Shown in pieces: positions 15,186 through 24,324 of a stretch of DNA of 53,750 nt (position 1 is its first letter; each line of letters opens with the position of its first letter). A program made the translations under genes and the position numbers. The DNA is from Qipengyuania sp. (GTDB lineage Bacteria > Pseudomonadota > Alphaproteobacteria > Sphingomonadales > Sphingomonadaceae): positions 1-53,750 of the forward strand of contig JAIETR010000018.1 in assembly GCA_019745075.1 (NCBI GenBank), given 5' to 3'. A model generated the notes under the pieces. It ran no database searches, was not told the origin of the DNA, and was given only the letters and a program-made list of their open reading frames with translations.

Positions 15186-17489
15186 TCAGGCTAATTTCAC
15201 GAAGCTGTCGAGCACGCGCTTGTTGCCGCTCTGCTCGAAGGCGATCTCGAGCTTGTTGCCTTCCTGGTCGAGCACTTCGCCGTAGCCGAACTTGTCGTGG
15301 AAGACGCGCGCGCCGATCGCGATGTCGGCGCGCGGCTTGGCGGCGAAGCTGGCGGCGCTGCGGCCCGGCTCGGCGAGGCGTTTCGGGGTGGGATCGTAGC
15401 CGGTGGCGAGCGCCCGCTGCCAGCCGGGACCGCGCGCGAGGTTCCGCTGCGGCGCATCGCGCGCGACATGTGCGAAGGGGTCCTCGGTCTCGCTCCAGTT
15501 GGCGCGCCACAGGCTGGCGCCGCCGGTCAGGGTGGTCTCGCGCACGACCGCATCCTCGGGCAGCTCGTCGACGAAGCGGCTCGGGATGCTGCCGGTCCAC
15601 TGGCCGAAGATGCGGCGGTTGGCGGCGTGCAGGATCGTGCAGCGCCGCCGCGCGCGCGTGATCGCGACATAGCCGAGCCGGCGCTCCTCCTCGAGGCTGG
15701 CGAGACCGCCCTCGTCGAGCGCGCGCTGGCTCGGAAACACGCCTTCCTCCCAGCCCGGCAGGAAGACATGATCGAACTCCAGCCCCTTTGCGGCGTGCAT
15801 GGTCATGATCGTGACCTTCTCGCCGCCGCCCGCGCGGTCGTTGTCCATCACCAGGCTGACATGCTCGAGGAAATCGGTCAGCGTCGCGTAGTCCTCCATC
15901 GCGCGCGCCAGTTCGACGAGGTTGTCGGCGCGGCCCGCGCTTTCGGCGCTGCGGTCCTTGGCGAGCATCTCGTCGTAGCCGCTTTCGGCAAGCACGAGGC
16001 GCAGGAGGCTGGCGGGTGTCTCGACTTCGCTCGCCTGTCGCCAGCGCGCGATCTGGCCGAGCAGGCCGATGAGCATGTTACGCGCCCGCGCGGGCAATTC
16101 GTCGCTGTCGGCAAGGTCCAGCGACGACGCCGCGAGCGGCGTTCCGGTGCGCCGGGCATGGCGCCGCATCGCCTCCAGCGTCTTGGCGCCGAGCCCGCGC
16201 TTGGGCTGGTTATGGATGCGCTCGAAGGCGAGATCGTCCGCCGGCTGCTCGATCACGCGCAGATAGGCGAGCGCGTCGCGAATCTCGGCGCGCTCGTAGA
16301 AGCGGAATCCGCCGACGATGCGGTAGTTGAGGCCGATCTGGATGAAGCGGTCCTCGAACTCGCGGGTCTGATATTGCGCGCGCACCAGGATCGCGACCTG
16401 TTCGAGCGGGGCGCCCTCGCGCTCGAGCCGCTCGATCTCCTCGCCGACGCGGCGCGCTTCCTCGGGGCCGTCCCACACCCCGATCACGCGGACCTTCTCG
16501 CCCTGCGGCAGGTCGGTCCACAGGGTCTTGCCCAGACGCGCGGAGTTGGCCGCGATGAGGCCGGAGGCGGCGGCGAGGATCTGCGGCGTGGAGCGATAGT
16601 TCTGCTCCAGCTTGATCACCGCCGCGCCGGGAAAATCCTTCTCGAACTTGAGGATGTTGGCGACTTCCGCGCCGCGCCAGGAGTAGATCGACTGATCGTC
16701 GTCGCCCACCACGCAGATGTTCTTGCGCTCCTGCGCGAGCAGCCGCAGCCACAGGTACTGGACCTGGTTGGTGTCCTGGTATTCGTCCACCAGGATGTAT
16801 TTGAAGCGTTGCTGGTAGTGCTCGAGCACGTCGCGGTGGCGGCGCAGGATGTTGAGCATGTGGAGCAGCAGATCGCCGAAATCGCAGGCGTTCAGCGCCT
16901 TCAGCCGGTCCTGGTAGAGCCGGTAGAACTGCTGCCCGCGGCCGTTTGCGTAAGCCTCGTTCTCGACCGCGTCGAGGTCCTCAAAATTGAGCCCACGGTT
17001 CTTCCAGCGGTCGATCAGCCCGGCGAGCTGGCGCGCGGGCCAGCGCTTCTCGTCGAGGTCGTTTTCGGCGATGAGCTGCTTGAGGAGCCTGAGCTGATCG
17101 TCGGTGTCGATGATCGTGTAGTTCTGCCTGAGGCCCACCAGCTCCGCGTGGCGGCGCAGCATCCTGGCGCCGATCGAGTGAAAGGTGCCGAGCCACGGCA
17201 TGCCCTCCACCGCCTGTCCGATGTGGCGCGCGACCCGCTCGCGCATCTCGCGCGCGGCCTTGTTGGTGAAGGTGACGCACAGGATTTCGCTGGGCCAGGC
17301 GCAGCGGGTTGCGATGAGATGCGCCAGCCTTGCGGTGAGCGCGGCGGTCTTGCCCGTGCCCGCGCCCGCCAGCATGAGAACCGGGCCTTCGGTCGTCAGC
17401 ACGGCCTGCCGTTGCGGCGGATTGAGCGCCGCCGCATAGTCGGGGGGAGGCGTGGCGGCGCGGCCCGGAGGATGGTGGGTCGGTGGCAT
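15186..17489 (-). CDS. uvrD: ATP-dependent DNA helicase, UvrD/PcrA (SF1A)
   Basis: A 767-residue helicase from ATG 17489. SF1A motifs in order: Q-like NPPQRQAVLTTEGPVLMLAG, Walker A GAGTGKT, Ia VTFTNKAAREM, Walker B VDEYQDTN, III VVGDDDQSIYSWRGAE, IV LEQNYRST, V TIMTMHAAKGLEFDHVF, VI RRLGYVAITRARRR. It ends in a Tudor-like KOW segment, ARVFHDKFGYGEVLDQEGNK, that binds RNA polymerase in PcrA/UvrD. It unwinds DNA 3' to 5' in nucleotide excision repair, mismatch repair and replication-transcription conflict resolution. PcrA and UvrD names are used interchangeably for alphaproteobacterial members. The open frame upstream of 17489 has no family match. Confidence 0.95.
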   Translation of the reverse strand: MPPTHHPPGRAATPPPDYAAALNPPQRQAVLTTEGPVLMLAGAGTGKTAALTARLAHLIATRCAWPSEILCVTFTNKAAREMRERVARHIGQAVEGMPWLGTFHSIGARMLRRHAELVGLRQNYTIIDTDDQLRLLKQLIAENDLDEKRWPARQLAGLIDRWKNRGLNFEDLDAVENEAYANGRGQQFYRLYQDRLKALNACDFGDLLLHMLNILRRHRDVLEHYQQRFKYILVDEYQDTNQVQYLWLRLLAQERKNICVVGDDDQSIYSWRGAEVANILKFEKDFPGAAVIKLEQNYRSTPQILAAASGLIAANSARLGKTLWTDLPQGEKVRVIGVWDGPEEARRVGEEIERLEREGAPLEQVAILVRAQYQTREFEDRFIQIGLNYRIVGGFRFYERAEIRDALAYLRVIEQPADDLAFERIHNQPKRGLGAKTLEAMRRHARRTGTPLAASSLDLADSDELPARARNMLIGLLGQIARWRQASEVETPASLLRLVLAESGYDEMLAKDRSAESAGRADNLVELARAMEDYATLTDFLEHVSLVMDNDRAGGGEKVTIMTMHAAKGLEFDHVFLPGWEEGVFPSQRALDEGGLASLEEERRLGYVAITRARRRCTILHAANRRIFGQWTGSIPSRFVDELPEDAVVRETTLTGGASLWRANWSETEDPFAHVARDAPQRNLARGPGWQRALATGYDPTPKRLAEPGRSAASFAAKPRADIAIGARVFHDKFGYGEVLDQEGNKLEIAFEQSGNKRVLDSFVKLA

Positions 17490-17599
17490 GGTCGGAAGTC
17501 CCGAACAGCTAGGGAACAAAGACGCGACCCGCAAGGCCGCCAGGAACCCGGCGCGTGCTCGGGCGTAGAGCGGGCACGAACAATTCACGGAGAAACATG

Positions 17600-18277
17600 A
17601 TGAAGCGCGCTCTTCTTGCCGCCGCCGCATCGCTGGCTCTGGCCGTACCCGCCGGTGTCGCGATCGCCCAGGATACCGCCGCCACGGCCGCTCACGCCAT
17701 GGCCGACGCCATGACGGATACGCAGCGGACCATGTACGAAGGCTGGCCGGCCGATCGCCGGACATCATACGACGCTTGGCCCAGCACCTATCGCACCTAT
17801 TACTGGACCCTGACGCCCGCGCAGCAGTCCGGCTGGTGGGCGCTGACCGACGAGCAACGCGCCCGGGTCTATGCCATGACCCCGGAGCAGCGCACGGCGG
17901 CCTGGGCGTCGATCACCGCGCAGATGGCTGGGGCCGCTCCGGTGGGAGCCGCGCCCACGGGCACGACGCACGGTACGATGCACACTGGCGCGATGTCGCA
18001 TATGGATACCACCAGCACTACCGCCCATTCCGACATGTCGGGCACGATGGCCACCAGCGGCGACATGCAGTTCGTGCGCCGCGAGCTGGCGCAGCCGGTC
18101 GCGGCGCACGCCGACGCCGCCGCGCTGCAATCGGGCGATGTCCCGGTCTGCAAGAAGGGCCAGCAGGACGGCTGCATCAACGGCTGGGAAAAGAACAAGT
18201 CCGGCAACAAGCCGCTCAGCTATTGGCCGGGCAAGCCGGCGAGCGAGATCCCGGGCAAGAAGCCCGACCCGCAATAA
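17600..18277 (+). CDS. exported protein of unknown function, Met/Thr/Ala-rich
   Basis: A 225-residue protein with a clear signal peptide (MKRALLAAAASLALAVPAGV, cleavage near AIAQ). The mature part has repeated Trp/Tyr segments YEGWPADRRTSYDAWPSTYR, QSGWWALTDEQRARVYAMTP and EQRTAAWASITAQM, which resemble short helical repeats. A Thr/His/Met-rich linker follows, then a Cys pair CKKGQQDGC near a lysine-rich end with YWPGKPASEIPG. Two ATGs are adjacent (17597 and 17600); GGAG at 17589-17592 gives better spacing to 17600. I do not recognise a function; similar proteins are found widely in sphingomonads as hypothetical exported proteins (recollection, not checked). Confidence 0.75.
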   Translation: MKRALLAAAASLALAVPAGVAIAQDTAATAAHAMADAMTDTQRTMYEGWPADRRTSYDAWPSTYRTYYWTLTPAQQSGWWALTDEQRARVYAMTPEQRTAAWASITAQMAGAAPVGAAPTGTTHGTMHTGAMSHMDTTSTTAHSDMSGTMATSGDMQFVRRELAQPVAAHADAAALQSGDVPVCKKGQQDGCINGWEKNKSGNKPLSYWPGKPASEIPGKKPDPQ

Positions 18278-18331
18278 GTCGTCCAGCCGCGCGGCCCGAG
18301 TGATTGCATTGGGGCCGCCGCGATGCTTGGA

Positions 18332-18361
18332 GGGGGCGGGGCCGGCGCGCCGGTTCCCCCC
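18332..18361. terminator. GC hairpin between convergent genes
   Basis: A G-rich arm containing GGGGCCGGC pairs with GCCGG and C-rich bases to its right; on the plus strand CTTTGTCTCG follows. It lies between the exported-protein gene and the convergent rsmD gene. The T-run is weak, so efficiency is uncertain. Confidence 0.45.
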
Positions 18362-18371
18362 TTTGTCTCGT

Positions 18372-18917
18372 CTAGGGTGCGATCCGGAGCAGGGTGAGCT
18401 TGGCCTTGCCGACGCGGCGCTCGGCTTCGGTAGCCAGGCCGGCTACGGCGACGTCTTCTTTGCCATCGGTTTCGAGCGACACCCAGCTTTGCGGGCCGAT
18501 CCAGCCGAGCCGCAAGAGGCGGTCGAGAGCCACCTGTCCTGCCCCGGTGCCATAAGGCGGATCGACGAGCACGAGATCGCAACTGGCGCGCGCCGGACCC
18601 AGCGCCATCACCGATCCCGCCGTCACCGTTGCCCTGCCTCGCTCGGCAAGGCTTTCCAGGTTGGCCCGCAGCGCCTTGAGAGCCGCGCCGTCCTGCTCGA
18701 CGAACAGGCAGCTTGCGGCGCCGCGCGACAGGGCTTCGAGGCCGAGGGCGCCCGAGCCGGCGAACAGGTCGAGCACCGCTAGTCCCTCGAAGCTCCCCAG
18801 CCGGCTCACCAGCATCGAGAACAGCGTCTCGCGCGTGCGGTCGGCGGTGGGGCGCGTGATGTCGCCTTTGGGCGCGATCAGCTTGCGCCCGCGCCATTCG
18901 CCGGCGATGATTCTCAT
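18372..18917 (-). CDS. rsmD: 16S rRNA (guanine966-N2)-methyltransferase
   Basis: A 181-residue Rossmann methyltransferase of normal RsmD length. It has MRIIAGEWRGRKLIAPKG, RPTADRTRETLFSML, the SAM-binding loop VLDLFAGSGALGLEALSRGA and catalytic DPPYGTG, in which the DPPY motif marks base-amino methylation. It modifies G966 of 16S rRNA in the assembling small subunit. Its ATG overlaps the stop of the pseudouridine synthase gene by 4 bases (ATGA), so the two rRNA-modification genes are translated in tandem, a common pairing in alphaproteobacteria. Confidence 0.95.
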   Translation of the reverse strand: MRIIAGEWRGRKLIAPKGDITRPTADRTRETLFSMLVSRLGSFEGLAVLDLFAGSGALGLEALSRGAASCLFVEQDGAALKALRANLESLAERGRATVTAGSVMALGPARASCDLVLVDPPYGTGAGQVALDRLLRLGWIGPQSWVSLETDGKEDVAVAGLATEAERRVGKAKLTLLRIAP

Positions 18918-19669
18918 CTGGGCCTAAGCGTCTTGCGGAAGCGCTCGACATCGACCTGGCGGATCTCGACCGCCTGGCCGCGCGGCAGATCGGCGAGCTG
19001 GAACGGGCCGTAGGCCGTGCGCAGCAGCCGGCTGACCTGGAGGCCGAGGTGCTCGAGCACGCGCCGCACCTCGCGGTTCTTGCCTTCGGTGAGTGTCAGC
19101 ACGATCCAGCGGTTGCGGCCCGAGGAGCGCTCGAGATCGGCCTCGATCCGGCCGTAGCGCACGCCGTCGATCTCGATGCCTTCCATCAGGTCGTCGAGCT
19201 GGGCCTGCGCGATGTCACCGAAGGCGCGCGCGCGATAGGTGCGCGGGATGCCCGAGGAGGGCAGCTCCATCGCGCGCTTCAGCTCGCCGTCGTTGGTGAG
19301 CAGTAGCAGCCCCTCGGTGGTGAAGTCGAGCCGTCCCACGGGCATCAGCCGCGGCGTCCCGCGCGGGAGCGCGTTGCGCAGCGCGGTGTAGATGGTCGGG
19401 CGGCCCCGCGGATCGCGCTCGGCGGTGATCAGGCCCGAGGGCTTGTGGAAGGCGAACAGCCGCGCGGGCTCGGCCTGGGCGACCGGCTTGCCGTCCACGG
19501 TCACACCCTTGAGATTGGGCAGCTTGACCGCCGGGGTGTCGAGCACCTTGCCGGCGAGCGCCACGCGCCCCTCGGCGATCATCCGCTCGACCTCGCGCCG
19601 GCTCGCCACGCCCGCGCGCGCGAGCAGCTTGGCGATGCGGTCGCCGGTATCGGGGAGGGGATTAGGCAT
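18914..19669 (-). CDS. rluB: RsuA/RluB/RluF-family rRNA pseudouridine synthase
   Basis: A 251-residue protein. The S4 RNA-binding domain is at the N-terminus (RIAKLLARAGVASRREVERM). The catalytic domain has RLMPVGRLDFTTEGLLLLTN, where the Asp of GRLD is the nucleophile, and then LTEGKNREVRRVLEHLGLQV. It converts a uridine of rRNA to pseudouridine, probably 23S U2605 if it is RluB; the exact target within the RsuA group cannot be fixed from sequence. It is the first gene of a pair with rsmD and starts about 150 bases from the Rieske oxygenase stop, across R2 repeats. Confidence 0.88.
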   Translation of the reverse strand: MPNPLPDTGDRIAKLLARAGVASRREVERMIAEGRVALAGKVLDTPAVKLPNLKGVTVDGKPVAQAEPARLFAFHKPSGLITAERDPRGRPTIYTALRNALPRGTPRLMPVGRLDFTTEGLLLLTNDGELKRAMELPSSGIPRTYRARAFGDIAQAQLDDLMEGIEIDGVRYGRIEADLERSSGRNRWIVLTLTEGKNREVRRVLEHLGLQVSRLLRTAYGPFQLADLPRGQAVEIRQVDVERFRKTLRPR

Positions 19670-19727
19670 GGCGGCGTGGCCTTACGGACGCCCGGGGCGG
19701 AAATCCACCGCCGTTCGCGCGAAGGTA

Positions 19728-19803
19728 TCTCGACTTCGCTCGATACGAACGGAGTTGTTTTTTCCATTACCTTGATCCGTTCGTGTCGAGCGTAGTCGAG
19801 ACA
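19728..19803. repeat. R2 palindromic repeat pair
   Basis: Two inverted copies of the R2 element (core TCGACTTCGCTCGACACG, flank AACGG) at 19728-19752 and 19777-19803, separated by a T-rich spacer. Each half is itself a hairpin (TCGA...TCGA). Other copies are at 25249-25338, 27771-27876 and 49108-49212. It fills the gap between the oxygenase stop and the pseudouridine synthase start and may act as a structured 3' end. Confidence 0.8.
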
Positions 19804-19816
19804 CGCTGCCACGAAG

Positions 19817-20980
19817 CTAATTCGCCGCGCGCAACTCCGCTTCGACCGTCTCGTGGTAGGCGCGGATGCCGGTTTCCATTGTGCCGAGCGTCAGCCGCGG
19901 GATCGCGCCCGTCGCCAGGCCCTGCTGGCCGAGCTCGGCGGCGCGGAAATCCTCGCTCGCGAACACGCCGCCGTCGAGCAGCGCCCAGCTCCGCTCCCAG
20001 TGATCGCGCGCCTTTTCGGTCGCCGGGGCCTCGGGGATAAGCATGAAATCCTCGACCAGCGTCAGATCGTGCGCGCGGGGCATCAGGGTCATGACGTTGA
20101 TGTAGTCGGGGCTGGGAATGATCAGCGCGCCGGGAACGAGCTGATAGGCGAAGGTCACGACCCTGCGCAGCGCCGCCATGTCGGTGAGGTCGACATCGGC
20201 CATCTCTTCCTGCCGGCCCACCGCGGCGCGCGCGAAGGCCCCGATCATGTCTCCGGCGGTCACGCCGTCCTTGAAGAACGGACCGATGGTCCGCGCGTGG
20301 AGCCGGGTGACGTGGTAGCTTTCGAGGAAGGCGTCCATGATCAGCTTCCAGTTCGCGCGCACGGTGTGCGTCTTGCGGCGGAAGAGGACGTGGCTCCCGG
20401 CGCCGAAGGCGTCCATGTCTTCGCCGAGCGCGCGGACGTGGGTGAAATCCGCGCCTTCCTCGGGCGCGAACCAGATCAGGCCGCCGGACTCGCAGCTCGG
20501 CAGTTCGATCAGGCCCATGTCGCGCTTGTCGAGGCCGGGGAAGCTGTCGGGCCGGGGCAGGGCGAGCAGGCGCCCGTCCACCGCATAGGTCCAGGCGTGA
20601 TAGGGGCAGACGAGCTTTTTCGTGCACACCGCGTCTTCGCCCTCGACCAAGCGCGTGCCGCGATGGCGGCAGACGTTGAGGAAGACGTGGGCCTTGCCCT
20701 CGGCGTCGCGGGCGATGAGGAGCGGCCGCCCGGTGCCGTCGTGGGGGACGGCCATTCCGGGCGTGGGCAGCAAAGCGCTCGGCGCCAGGATCTGCGGCAT
20801 CCGGCCGTAGAGCGCGCGCTGTTCGCGTTCGAAATAGGCCGGGTCGGTATAGACGCTGGCCGGGACGTGGCCGATCTCGGTGCGGCGTTCCTGTCCGCCC
20901 GCTGCGACGAGGCGAGCCAGCGCGAGTTGCCCCTCGGTGGGGCGCAGCGGCGCCGCGACAGTGGTGGATGCTGCGCTCAT
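19817..20980 (-). CDS. Rieske-type aromatic-ring-hydroxylating oxygenase, alpha subunit
   Basis: A 387-residue protein. The Rieske [2Fe-2S] site is C104-R-H106 in NVCRHRGTRL and C125-P-Y-H128. The catalytic domain has NWKLIMDAFLESYHVTRLH with H223 and H228 as mononuclear-iron ligands and D216 as the likely electron-transfer bridge. It is of the phenylpropionate/quaternary-ammonium type found in monocomponent-like systems; no beta subunit, ferredoxin or reductase gene is beside it. It may hydroxylate or demethylate an organic compound. It is a single-gene unit, divergent from the AmpG-like transporter with a 73-base gap. Confidence 0.9.
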   Translation of the reverse strand: MSAASTTVAAPLRPTEGQLALARLVAAGGQERRTEIGHVPASVYTDPAYFEREQRALYGRMPQILAPSALLPTPGMAVPHDGTGRPLLIARDAEGKAHVFLNVCRHRGTRLVEGEDAVCTKKLVCPYHAWTYAVDGRLLALPRPDSFPGLDKRDMGLIELPSCESGGLIWFAPEEGADFTHVRALGEDMDAFGAGSHVLFRRKTHTVRANWKLIMDAFLESYHVTRLHARTIGPFFKDGVTAGDMIGAFARAAVGRQEEMADVDLTDMAALRRVVTFAYQLVPGALIIPSPDYINVMTLMPRAHDLTLVEDFMLIPEAPATEKARDHWERSWALLDGGVFASEDFRAAELGQQGLATGAIPRLTLGTMETGIRAYHETVEAELRAAN

Positions 20981-21053
20981 CGCGTCTGTTCCCGTTCAGT
21001 TTGCCGCGTTAGTGTCGCAGAGTTTCGGGCGCAGATAAAGGACGCGAGAGGAA

Positions 21054-22796
21054 ATGGCCGAAGCCGTAGCGGAAGCGAAGAAGCCTTCCAGCTGGCGCAT
21101 CCTCGGCCAGGCGCTGCGGAACCGCAAGACCGGCTTCATGCTGCTGTTCGGCTTCGCCAGCGGGCTGCCCTTCGCGCTGTTCCTGGGCACGCTGTTCGCC
21201 TGGCTGACCGAGGCCGAGGTCGATCTCGAGACGATGGGCGTGTTCAGCCTGATCGGGCTCGCCTACGCGTTCCAGTTCATCTGGTCGCCGCTGATCGACA
21301 AGGTGGATCTTCCGGGGCTGCGCCGTCTCGGCAAGCGCAAGCAGTGGATCGTTCCGATGCAGCTTCTGCTCGGGGCGATCCTGGTGACGATGGCGCTGCT
21401 CGACCCGCGCAGCCAGCTCGGGCTTTTCAGCCTGCTCGCCGGGATCGGGGCGCTGGCGAGCGCGACGCAGGACATCGCGATCAACGCCTGGCGCATCGAT
21501 GTCGCGGACGAGAAGGCGCCGCTCGACATCCTCTCGACCGTCTATCAGATGGGTTTCCGCCTCTCCTCGCTCGCTGGCGGGGCGCTGGCGCTGATCGTCG
21601 CGGACGAAATCGGCTGGCCGCTGACCTATGCGATCATGGGCGGCATCCTGCTGGCGATCGGCGCGGCGGGGCTGTTCGCGCCCGACGCGGATTCGACCCA
21701 GGGGGGCGCGGCGGCGGCCGAGAGCGATGCCCAGGTGCGCGCGCTGCGCCAGGCGGGCGAGCTCACGCCCACGGTTCGTTACCGCGCGCTTGCCGTCGTG
21801 GGCGTGTTGTGGGCGGGCGCGATCGCGGTGCTGCTCGATTTCATGATCCGATCGATGACCGCATCTCCCGAAAACCGTCCCGATCCGACCGGGTTCACGC
21901 TCAACTGGGGCCCCTGGATCGTCGTCGCGACCATCGTCGTCCCCGCGCTCGTGGCGGGCTGGCTGGCCGGGCAGCAGCGCCGCGGCGAGAGCGTGCTGAC
22001 CGAGGACGCGCCGCCCGCGAGTGGCGCTTCCTTCGCGCTCGACCATCTCTACCGGGCGCTGGTGCTGCCGCTGGTCGAATTCGTGGGGCGGATGGGTTGG
22101 TCGCTGGTGCTGATCCTGGCGGTGGTGCTGACCTACCGCATCTCCGACTCGATCTGGGGCACCTTCGCCTATCCGTTCTACCTCGGCGAGCTGGAATACA
22201 CCAAGGACGAGGTCGCCTTCGCCTCCAAGTTCTTCGGCGTGGGGGCGATCGTGCTTGGGCTCGCGATCGGCGGTTGGATGCTGACCGCGCTCGGCCGCAT
22301 GCCGACGCTGCTGATCGGCGGGCTGCTCGCGGCGCTGACCAACTTGCTCTACGCCGACATGGCCGCGGGCGGACACGCGATGGCCGCGGTTTCCGACGCG
22401 ACGGGTTTTTCCGCGCTGGTCGCGAGCTTTCCCGGCGGCAGCCCCGGGTTGGCGCGGCTGATGGTGACCATCGGCGGCGAAAACCTCGCCATCGGCATCG
22501 CCGGCGCCGCCTTCGTCGCCTGGCTCTCCTCGATCGTCTCCAAACAGTTCGCGGCGGTGCAATATGCCCTGCTGTCCTCGCTGACATTGCTCGTGGGCAC
22601 GCTCGGGCGCGGGGCGCTCGGCCAGATGATCGAGCGCCAGGGTTTCCACGACGTCTTCGTCCTCACCACCTGGATCGGGGTCGCGGCGATGGTGCTGGTG
22701 GTGCTGGAATGGTGGCGCCAGACGCATTCGGCGCGCAGCGGCGTGGTGACTCCCGAAGCAAAGGTGATAGCGGGTGTGGCGGAGCCGGCGGAGTAA
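21054..22796 (+). CDS. MFS transporter, AmpG-like
   Basis: A 580-residue integral membrane protein with 12 or more hydrophobic segments. FGFASGLPFALFLGTLFAWL and SLIGLAYAFQFIWSPLIDKV match the N-terminal signature of AmpG, the permease that imports anhydro-muropeptides for cell-wall recycling, as do ASATQDIAINAWRIDV and YRISDSIWGTFAYPFYL. A long loop of about 60 residues near the centre (TASPENRPDPTG and following) is larger than in E. coli AmpG but common in alphaproteobacteria. GAGGAA lies just before the ATG. No other recycling gene is next to it, so muropeptide transport is inference from family. Confidence 0.85.
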   Translation: MAEAVAEAKKPSSWRILGQALRNRKTGFMLLFGFASGLPFALFLGTLFAWLTEAEVDLETMGVFSLIGLAYAFQFIWSPLIDKVDLPGLRRLGKRKQWIVPMQLLLGAILVTMALLDPRSQLGLFSLLAGIGALASATQDIAINAWRIDVADEKAPLDILSTVYQMGFRLSSLAGGALALIVADEIGWPLTYAIMGGILLAIGAAGLFAPDADSTQGGAAAAESDAQVRALRQAGELTPTVRYRALAVVGVLWAGAIAVLLDFMIRSMTASPENRPDPTGFTLNWGPWIVVATIVVPALVAGWLAGQQRRGESVLTEDAPPASGASFALDHLYRALVLPLVEFVGRMGWSLVLILAVVLTYRISDSIWGTFAYPFYLGELEYTKDEVAFASKFFGVGAIVLGLAIGGWMLTALGRMPTLLIGGLLAALTNLLYADMAAGGHAMAAVSDATGFSALVASFPGGSPGLARLMVTIGGENLAIGIAGAAFVAWLSSIVSKQFAAVQYALLSSLTLLVGTLGRGALGQMIERQGFHDVFVLTTWIGVAAMVLVVLEWWRQTHSARSGVVTPEAKVIAGVAEPAE

Positions 22797-22802
22797 GTGC
22801 TT

Positions 22803-22925
22803 CTCTCCCCTTGCGGGAGAGATACGGAGACTTGCGAGCTTGCTCGCTAGTCGCAGTTGAGAGGGGGCGAGGCCGGAGCTGCGCTCCGGACCCCTCTCCC
22901 AACCCTCTCCCGCAAGGGGAGAGGG
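22803..22925. repeat. GC palindromic element between ampG-like gene and folC
   Basis: Hairpin arms CTCCCCTTGCGGGAGAG at the left and CTCTCCCGCAAGGGGAGAG at the right enclose two further hairpins (GCGAGCTTGCTCGC and GGAGCTGCGCTCC). The whole unit is a nested inverted repeat of about 120 bases, related in design to R3 but with a different loop. It separates two convergent genes and could serve both as terminator. Confidence 0.75.
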
Positions 22926-22928
22926 CTA

Positions 22929-24215
22929 TCAGGTCGGCGTTTCGCCGTTCAGCCGGAGCACTTCGCCCGCCAAGTAAAGCGAGCCCGCGATCAGCACCGG
23001 CAGACCGTCGTCGGGCAGGGCGGCGACAGCGGCGGGGACGTCACGCGTACCGGGCACCGCGGGTCCAAATGCTGAAGGCGGATGATGCTCGTGCACCGGC
23101 ACCGGCACCGCCGTTACACTGGCGAGGCTTGGCCGCATCGGCGCGATCAGCGCCGCCGGGTCCTTGTTGGCGAGCATGCCGACGATCAGGTGCACCCGCC
23201 GCCCGGCGAAATGCCGCGCCAGCATCGCGCCCGCGTCGGGATTGTGACCGCCGTCGAGCCAGACCTCGCGGCGACGCGCCAACGGGCCTCGAGCGAGCCG
23301 TTGCAAGCGAGCGGGCCATTGCGCCGTGCGGATACCCGCCGCCATCGCGTTTTGCGAAACGATGGCCGCACGCTGATGGCGCAGCATCGCCACCGCCAGC
23401 GCCGCGTTCTCCACCTGGTGCGCGCCGGGGAGATTGGGCAGCGGAAGTGTCAGGGAACCATGGCGGTCGCGGTATTCGACGCCGTGGTCGGTCACATCGG
23501 CCTCCCACGCCTGCCCTCGCATCGCGAGTGGCGCTCCGGTAGATCGCGCGACGCGTGCGATTTCGACCTTCGGGTCTTGCGGATAGGACAGTGTAACCAG
23601 TGGGGCGCCCGATTTCGCAATCCCCGCCTTCTCGAAGGCGATGCGCGCCAGCGGCTTCTCCGGAGCGCCCTGTTCGGGAACGAGCAGGAAGCGTTCGTGA
23701 TCGATGCCGAGGCTGGCGATGCCGCAGGCGGCGGGCCTTTCGAGCACATTGGTGGCATCGAAGCGGCCGCCTAGGCCGACCTCGATCACGCAGGCATCGG
23801 CGGGGACCCGCGCGAATTCGAGGAAGGCGGCGGCGATGGTGACTTCGAAGAAGCTGGGATCGAGGTCCGCGCCCGCATCGAGCACCTCGGCGAGCAGTTC
23901 GGCAAGCCGATCGTCCGAAATCAGCTCGCCCGCCACGCGGATGCGTTCGTTGTAGCGCACCAGATGCGGGCTGGTGGTGACGTGGACGCGGTAGCCCTGG
24001 GCCTCCAGCATCGCGCGCAGGAAGGCGCAGGTCGAGCCCTTGCCGTTGGTGCCGGCGACATGGAATGCGGGGGGCAGGCGCAGATGCGGATCGCCCAGCC
24101 GGCCGAGCAGCGCGCGGATGGTGTCGAGCCCGATCCGGCCTTCGGGCACGCTCAGCGCGGCGAGCCGGTCGAGCTGGCGCTGGACGGCGGGATCGGCGGA
24201 GGTGGCGAAGTCCAT
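22929..24215 (-). CDS. folC: folylpolyglutamate / dihydrofolate synthase
   Basis: A 428-residue Mur-ligase-family enzyme. It has P-loop AGTNGKGSTCAFLRAML, HVTTSPHLVRYNERIRV, CVIEVGLGGRFDATNVL, SLGIDHERFL and, in the C-terminal domain, WLDGGHNPDAGAMLARHF. It adds glutamate to dihydropteroate and then to folates. The ATG at 24213-24215 is used; the in-frame TTG just upstream is unlikely. The ribosome-binding site GGGGAGGGG, about 5 bases upstream, is provided by the R3 palindrome. It follows accD in the usual accD-folC order. Confidence 0.95.
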   Translation of the reverse strand: MDFATSADPAVQRQLDRLAALSVPEGRIGLDTIRALLGRLGDPHLRLPPAFHVAGTNGKGSTCAFLRAMLEAQGYRVHVTTSPHLVRYNERIRVAGELISDDRLAELLAEVLDAGADLDPSFFEVTIAAAFLEFARVPADACVIEVGLGGRFDATNVLERPAACGIASLGIDHERFLLVPEQGAPEKPLARIAFEKAGIAKSGAPLVTLSYPQDPKVEIARVARSTGAPLAMRGQAWEADVTDHGVEYRDRHGSLTLPLPNLPGAHQVENAALAVAMLRHQRAAIVSQNAMAAGIRTAQWPARLQRLARGPLARRREVWLDGGHNPDAGAMLARHFAGRRVHLIVGMLANKDPAALIAPMRPSLASVTAVPVPVHEHHPPSAFGPAVPGTRDVPAAVAALPDDGLPVLIAGSLYLAGEVLRLNGETPT

Positions 24216-24219
24216 CAAA

Positions 24220-24320
24220 AGCCCCTCCCCTGAAGGGGAGGGGTTGGGGTGGGGCCTGTCAGGCGGCGGCTCGCACGACAGCCCCCACCCCCCGACCCCC
24301 TCCCCTGAAGGGGAGGGGGA
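24220..24320. repeat. R3 palindromic repeat (double hairpin) between accD and folC
   Basis: Two copies of the hairpin CCCCTCCCCTGAAGGGGAGG stand at each end, with complementary G-rich and C-rich inner arms (GGGGTGGGGCCTGTC / GACAGCCCCCACCCC), so the 100-base unit is a nested palindrome around a short variable loop. On the minus strand the end nearest folC reads GGGGAGGGG then CTTTTG then ATG. It therefore looks both like a terminator hairpin with a short T-run and like the Shine-Dalgarno sequence of folC. Confidence 0.85.
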
Positions 24321-24324
24321 GAGA

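Noticed and set aside
15297..17600. Plus-strand open frame of over 760 codons
   Set aside because: Antisense to the helicase gene, whose SF1 motifs are complete.
19853..23542. Very long plus-strand open frame (over 1200 codons)
   Set aside because: It runs antisense to the Rieske oxygenase, then through the AmpG-like gene out of frame and into antisense folC; composition is Arg/Ala/Gly-rich and no family motif appears. GC-rich DNA gives such frames.
24220..24320. Riboswitch upstream of folC
   Set aside because: The structure is the same R3 repeat as at other unrelated genes, not a conserved aptamer.
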